Below, in pieces: positions 5,982 to 9,188 of a stretch of 9,188 nt of DNA. Origin of the DNA: Benthicola sp039584685 (GTDB lineage Bacteria > Gemmatimonadota > Gemmatimonadetes > Palauibacterales > Palauibacteraceae). A program made the translations under genes and the position numbers. The stretch is from contig JBDGXI010000087.1 in the NCBI GenBank assembly GCA_039584685.1, positions 1 to 9,188 on the forward strand, read 5' to 3'. The notes under the pieces were generated by a model. The model saw only the letters and a list, made by a program, of their open reading frames with translations. It searched no databases and was not told the DNA's origin. The stretch's first letter is position 1. Every line of letters begins with the position of its first letter.

Positions 5982-6830
5982 ATGAAGATCGCGCTGATAC
6001 AGCAGCACGCGGGCGAGGATCGGGGCGAGAACCTGGATCGAGCCCTCGACGCTATGGGAAAGGCCGCCCAGGCCGGTGCCGATCTCGCCGTATTTCCGGA
6101 GGTGGCACTCACCCGGTTCTTCCCTCAACGGCGCGGATTCGCCGAGGCGGCGGAGTGGGCCGAGCCGATCCCGGGGCCGACCGCGGATCGAATCGCGGCC
6201 CGGGCTCGCGAGCTTTCGCTCGTCACCGTGTTCAACATGTACGAGCGGGACGAACACGGACGGACGTTCGACAGCTCGCCGGTGTTCGAGGCCGACGGGT
6301 CGCTGCTCGGCATCACGCGCATGGTGCACATCACGGACTACGAGTGGTTCCACGAGCGCGAGTACTATCACCCGGGCGACCGGGGCGCCCCTGTATATCA
6401 GACTTCGGTGGGCCGTATCGGCGTGGCGATCTGCTACGACCGGCACTACCCCGAGTACATGCGGGCGCTGGGCGTGGCGGGCGCCGAGCTCGTCTGTATT
6501 CCGCAGGCCGGTGGCACAGGCGAGTGGCCGGAGGGGATGTACGAGGCGGAGGTGCGCACCGCATCGTTCCAGAACGGCTACTTCACGGCCCTGTGCAACC
6601 GGGTCGGCGAGGAGGAGAAGGTGACGTTCGCCGGCGAGTCGTTCATCTCGGACCCCGAGGGCGTGGTGCTGGCCCGCGGGGCCACGCTCGCGGACGATCT
6701 GGTGATCGCCGATCTCGACCTCACGGCGTGCGCCCGGTCCACGGCGCGGACGCTGTTCTGGAAGGACAGGCGGCCGGAGCTGTACGGGGAGTGGCTGGTC
6801 GAGAAAGCTGGGCGCGATAAGGAATCATGA
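5982..6830 (+). CDS. Nitrilase-superfamily carbon-nitrogen hydrolase
   Basis: This 282-residue protein has the full alpha-beta-beta-alpha fold of the nitrilase superfamily, which hydrolyses amides, carbamoyl-amines or nitriles. It starts KIALIQ, has the catalytic Glu E40 in FPEVALT, and the nucleophile C151 in AICYDRHYPE. NRVGEEE and GESFISDPEGVVLA are typical of the second half. The C-terminal region, with EAEVRTASFQNGYF and FWKDRRPELY, recalls beta-ureidopropionase and N-carbamoylputrescine amidase. The catalytic Lys expected in the RKxH segment is replaced: here the segment reads TRMVHIT, with Met at 114. E125 in FHEREYYHPGD could be the second glutamate. The divergent permease may carry its substrate or product, which is inference. 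Activity and substrate are uncertain because of the missing Lys. Confidence 0.88.
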   Translation: MKIALIQQHAGEDRGENLDRALDAMGKAAQAGADLAVFPEVALTRFFPQRRGFAEAAEWAEPIPGPTADRIAARARELSLVTVFNMYERDEHGRTFDSSPVFEADGSLLGITRMVHITDYEWFHEREYYHPGDRGAPVYQTSVGRIGVAICYDRHYPEYMRALGVAGAELVCIPQAGGTGEWPEGMYEAEVRTASFQNGYFTALCNRVGEEEKVTFAGESFISDPEGVVLARGATLADDLVIADLDLTACARSTARTLFWKDRRPELYGEWLVEKAGRDKES

Positions 6831-6885
6831 TGAACATGCGCCCTGGATGACCGACGCCCGGCCTCCCAGCCGCGGACAAGCGTGA

Positions 6886-6920
6886 TCTCGGGCCGAGAAC
6901 GGGCACTCCCACGGTCTCGG
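6886..6920. terminator. Dyad in the convergent spacer, possible bidirectional terminator
   Basis: TCTCGG-G-CCGAGA (6886-6898) is a 13-base palindrome, and TCTCGG recurs at 6915-6920, so CCGAGA (6893-6898) can pair with either copy. It lies in the 164-base spacer between the convergent amidohydrolase and glpD genes, where a terminator is expected. There is no clear T-run, so the call rests on structure and place. The rest of the spacer (6831-6994) shows no gene. Confidence 0.35.
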
Positions 6921-6994
6921 GCACTTTGGTGGGCGGATCAAGCTTCTTGGATCTCTTGAGTCGGATTCTGAGGAATGGCTATCGCGTGCAATAC

Positions 6995-8557
6995 CTACAG
7001 CACGTAACCCGTGGCCAGCTCCGCAAACTCCGCCACCTGGCCCTCCTCCCACGCGGTTCCGCGCCCCAGCTCTTCGGCCATGAGTCTTGCCACGCGCGGT
7101 GCCATCTCCACGCTGGCCCGCGCGTCCAGTAGCAGGGCCCTCAGCCGCCTCGACAGAGCGTCATCCACGGTCCGCGCCAGCTCGGATCGGGTCGCCCACA
7201 CGACCTCGGAGGCCCGATAGGGAAGGGCGGGGTGCAGACGCTCGGCCAGTTCTGGTCTGGCACGTTCAAGGGCCTCGATCTCGACCGCGTCCGTACCGTA
7301 GACGCTGCGTGGTTCGGTCGGATCCACCTCGTCGGTCCACCCGTGGAGCCTGAGCTCTTCCGTCACGCTCAATCTCTCCGGCAGCCCCCCGACGAGCGCC
7401 GCCTGCGTGATGGTGTCGGCCCCCATGCGCCGGTATGTCGTCCACTTGCCGCCAGTGATCGTGACCAGGCCCGATGGTGACACGAGCAGAGTATGATCCC
7501 GGGAGATCGCTTTCGTATCCGAGTCCGGGTCGCCGACGAGGGGCCGGAGTCCGGCGAACACGCTGAGGACGTCCGACGGGAGCGGGTCCCGCGTCAGGTA
7601 GCGGATCGCGTGCGTGAGCAGGAACTCGATCTCGTCCTCGAGGGCGCGCGGCTCCAGCGACGCCTCGGGTACCGGCGTATCGGTGGTCCCGACGACCACG
7701 CGCCCGTGCCACGGGACGGCGAACAGCACGCGTCCGTCGGACGTGTGCGGCACCATGATGGCGCTGTCACCGGGCAGGAACTCGCGATCGAGGACGATGT
7801 GCACGCCCTGGCTGGCCGTTACCATGGGGCCGGCACTCGGGTCGTCCAAGCGGCGGATCTGGTCCGTGAACACACCGGTCGCGTTCACCACTACGCGGGC
7901 CCGGATATCCATCTCCTGGCCCGATTCCTCGTCAACGATCGACACTCCCTCGATTGATCCGCCGGCTCCCGATCGCAGCAGGCCTGTGACCCGGGCGTAG
8001 TTGAGCGGAATGCCGCCCAGGTCCAGGAGCGTGCGAGCCAGCGTGACGGCCAGGCGGGAGTCGTCGAACTGACCGTCGTAGTAGATCACGCCGCCGCGCA
8101 GGCCATCGGGCTCCACGGTCGGGATGCGTTCCAGCGTCTCCTCGCGCGACAGGTTCTTCGAAGGTCCGAGACCCAGCTTGCCCGCCAGGGCGTCGTACAA
8201 CTTCAGACCGATCCCGTAGAACGGACCCTCCCACCAGTCGTACACCGGCACCACGAAGGCCAGGTGATGAACCAGGTGCGGAGCGTTCTGGATCAGGAGA
8301 CCGCGTTCGTGCAGTGCCTCGAGGACAAGGGAAACGTCACCCTGTTGCAGATAGCGTACTCCTCCGTGGATCAGCTTGGTGCTGCGGCTCGATGTGCCCT
8401 TCGCGAAGTCCGACTGCTCCAGCAGAAGCGTGGAGTAGCCTCGGGCCGCGGCCTCCACCGCGGCCCCAAGGCCGGTGGCGCCTCCGCCGATTACCAGGAC
8501 GTCCCAGGTGTGATCGCCGGAAACGGCGGAAACGAGATCCGCCCGGCTCACGCTCAC
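6995..8557 (-). CDS. glpD: Aerobic glycerol-3-phosphate dehydrogenase (FAD-dependent)
   Basis: This 520-residue flavoprotein oxidises glycerol-3-phosphate to dihydroxyacetone phosphate at the inner face of the membrane and passes electrons to quinone. The FAD-binding Rossmann motif VIGGGATGLG is at residues 22-31, and the glpD signature GTSSRSTKLIHGGVRYL at 54-70. Also present are VVNATGVFTDQI (223-234), FAGLRPL (334-340) and GGKWTTYRRM (369-378). The C-terminal cap domain runs from about 395 to 515 (ATRSELARTVDDALSRR). The length matches the family (about 500). It starts with GTG at 8557, within GTGA shared with the stop of the upstream kinase, and has no ribosome binding site of its own; translation is therefore probably coupled to the kinase. 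No glpF or glpK is seen in the window. Confidence 0.96.
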   Translation of the reverse strand: MSVSRADLVSAVSGDHTWDVLVIGGGATGLGAAVEAAARGYSTLLLEQSDFAKGTSSRSTKLIHGGVRYLQQGDVSLVLEALHERGLLIQNAPHLVHHLAFVVPVYDWWEGPFYGIGLKLYDALAGKLGLGPSKNLSREETLERIPTVEPDGLRGGVIYYDGQFDDSRLAVTLARTLLDLGGIPLNYARVTGLLRSGAGGSIEGVSIVDEESGQEMDIRARVVVNATGVFTDQIRRLDDPSAGPMVTASQGVHIVLDREFLPGDSAIMVPHTSDGRVLFAVPWHGRVVVGTTDTPVPEASLEPRALEDEIEFLLTHAIRYLTRDPLPSDVLSVFAGLRPLVGDPDSDTKAISRDHTLLVSPSGLVTITGGKWTTYRRMGADTITQAALVGGLPERLSVTEELRLHGWTDEVDPTEPRSVYGTDAVEIEALERARPELAERLHPALPYRASEVVWATRSELARTVDDALSRRLRALLLDARASVEMAPRVARLMAEELGRGTAWEEGQVAEFAELATGYVL

Positions 8558-9188
8558 GAGGATTCAACCATGTGCAGGCTCCACCATTCGCGGGCCCGCT
8601 CACCGTTCCATGGGTTGTCGAACGCCAGCGAATCCAGCGCCGCCCGCAACTCGTCCATGTCCGTGAATCGGTCCCGCGGACGCTTGGCAAGACACTTGAG
8701 AACGATGTCGTCAAGTGATTGACTGATAGTCAGTTCACTCGCAGTAGACGGTGCCAGCGGATCCACCTTCAGATGCTTGGCGATGACGTCGAATGGAGAG
8801 GTCCCTTCGAACGGAGGTTTGCCCGTCAGCATCCAGTATGCCACGCACCCGACGCTATACTGGTCGGCCTGGTGATCCACGTGGTCTTCGGCCGCCGTTT
8901 CGGGAGCCATGAACAGGGGAGTCCCGAACACGCTCCCGCCCTGCGTGAGCTGCACGTCATCCGAACTCGAGCGTAGCTGCTTGGCCAGCCCGAAGTCGAG
9001 CACCTTCACGAAATCGTGCAGGCCGCCCCGCTCGGTGAGAAAGACGTTGGACGGCTTCAGGTCGCGGTGGATGATGCCGCGGGAATGAGCCTCGGCCAGC
9101 GAGCCGCATACCTGCCGCAGGATGTAGACCGTTCGCTCGGGCTGGATCGGCCCGAAGCGTTCCACCATACGTTGCAGGTCCACCCCGT
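8554..9188 (-). CDS. Eukaryotic-type Ser/Thr protein kinase (N-terminus outside window)
   Basis: The frame enters from the right edge and stops with TGA at 8554-8556, giving about 210 residues of a Hanks-type kinase. Visible motifs in order are GVDLQRMV (hinge and helix D), HRDLKPSN (catalytic loop), VLDFGLAK (Mg-binding DFG), GTPLFMAPE (end of activation loop), DQYSVGCVAYWMLTGKPPF and the C-lobe Arg in RPRDRF. All catalytic residues of the C-lobe are present; the P-loop and the Lys of the N-lobe lie beyond the window. The protein ends soon after the kinase domain with PWNGERAREWW and a short tail, so there is no transmembrane segment or sensor domain after it. Its stop overlaps the glpD start by four bases (GTGA), so the two share an mRNA and are probably translated together. 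GlpD or lipid precursor metabolism could be a target, but that is inference. Confidence 0.93.
   Translation of the reverse strand, partial: GVDLQRMVERFGPIQPERTVYILRQVCGSLAEAHSRGIIHRDLKPSNVFLTERGGLHDFVKVLDFGLAKQLRSSSDDVQLTQGGSVFGTPLFMAPETAAEDHVDHQADQYSVGCVAYWMLTGKPPFEGTSPFDVIAKHLKVDPLAPSTASELTISQSLDDIVLKCLAKRPRDRFTDMDELRAALDSLAFDNPWNGERAREWWSLHMVESS

Noticed and set aside
4834..5985. A 383-codon open frame on the plus strand opposite the permease
   Set aside because: Its product is a low-complexity Arg/Asp/Gln-rich string with no fold; it is the antisense shadow of a membrane protein gene with clear transmembrane segments.
6938..6959. TCAAG/CTTGA and CAAG/CTTG inverted repeats in the spacer before glpD's 3' end
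   Set aside because: Arms are only four or five bases and no terminator tail follows, so they are within chance expectation.

Overview
The window is high-GC DNA with strong G/C bias at third codon positions and tightly packed genes. A soil or aquatic bacterium of a phylum such as Gemmatimonadota would fit: there is a eukaryotic-type Ser/Thr kinase ending in a PWxxxRAxxWW tail and a possible outer-membrane barrel remnant. This placement is inference, since no marker gene is present. I see no tRNA, rRNA, CRISPR array, transposase, integrase or phage gene.

Layout. (1) 2-424: the 3' end of an unidentified + strand gene, a strong GC hairpin, then an open frame with no good start that ends in a barrel-like C-terminus; it looks like a gene remnant. 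(2) 440-1853, minus strand: a classical SDR dehydrogenase followed by a two-CBS-domain protein, separated by a terminator-like hairpin and a dyad. (3) 1854-2098: a spacer of 245 bases between the divergent SDR and aldehyde dehydrogenase units, with an 11-bp direct repeat at 12-bp period. (4) 2099-4907, plus strand: a 37-codon stub of a family 2 glycosyltransferase, overlapping by GTGA a full-length GabD2-like aldehyde dehydrogenase. This is followed by an extended SDR of the acyl/thioester-reductase type, whose only sensible start is the rare codon ATC. (5) 4933-6830: an EamA-family permease (minus) divergent from a nitrilase-superfamily amidohydrolase (plus), with palindromes between them. 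(6) 6831-9188: a convergent spacer with dyads, then glpD (minus) translationally coupled to a Ser/Thr kinase that runs off the right edge.

How the genes may work together. The aldehyde dehydrogenase and the reductase form a plausible acyl/aldehyde redox pair, oxidising and reducing the same kind of aldehyde carbon. The permease and amidohydrolase share a control region and may handle a nitrogen compound. The kinase and glpD share an mRNA, which suggests linked control of glycerol-3-phosphate oxidation. No obviously new multi-gene defence or mobile system is visible. The points most worth following are the ATC start, the glycosyltransferase stub used as a leader, and the amidohydrolase that lacks its catalytic lysine.
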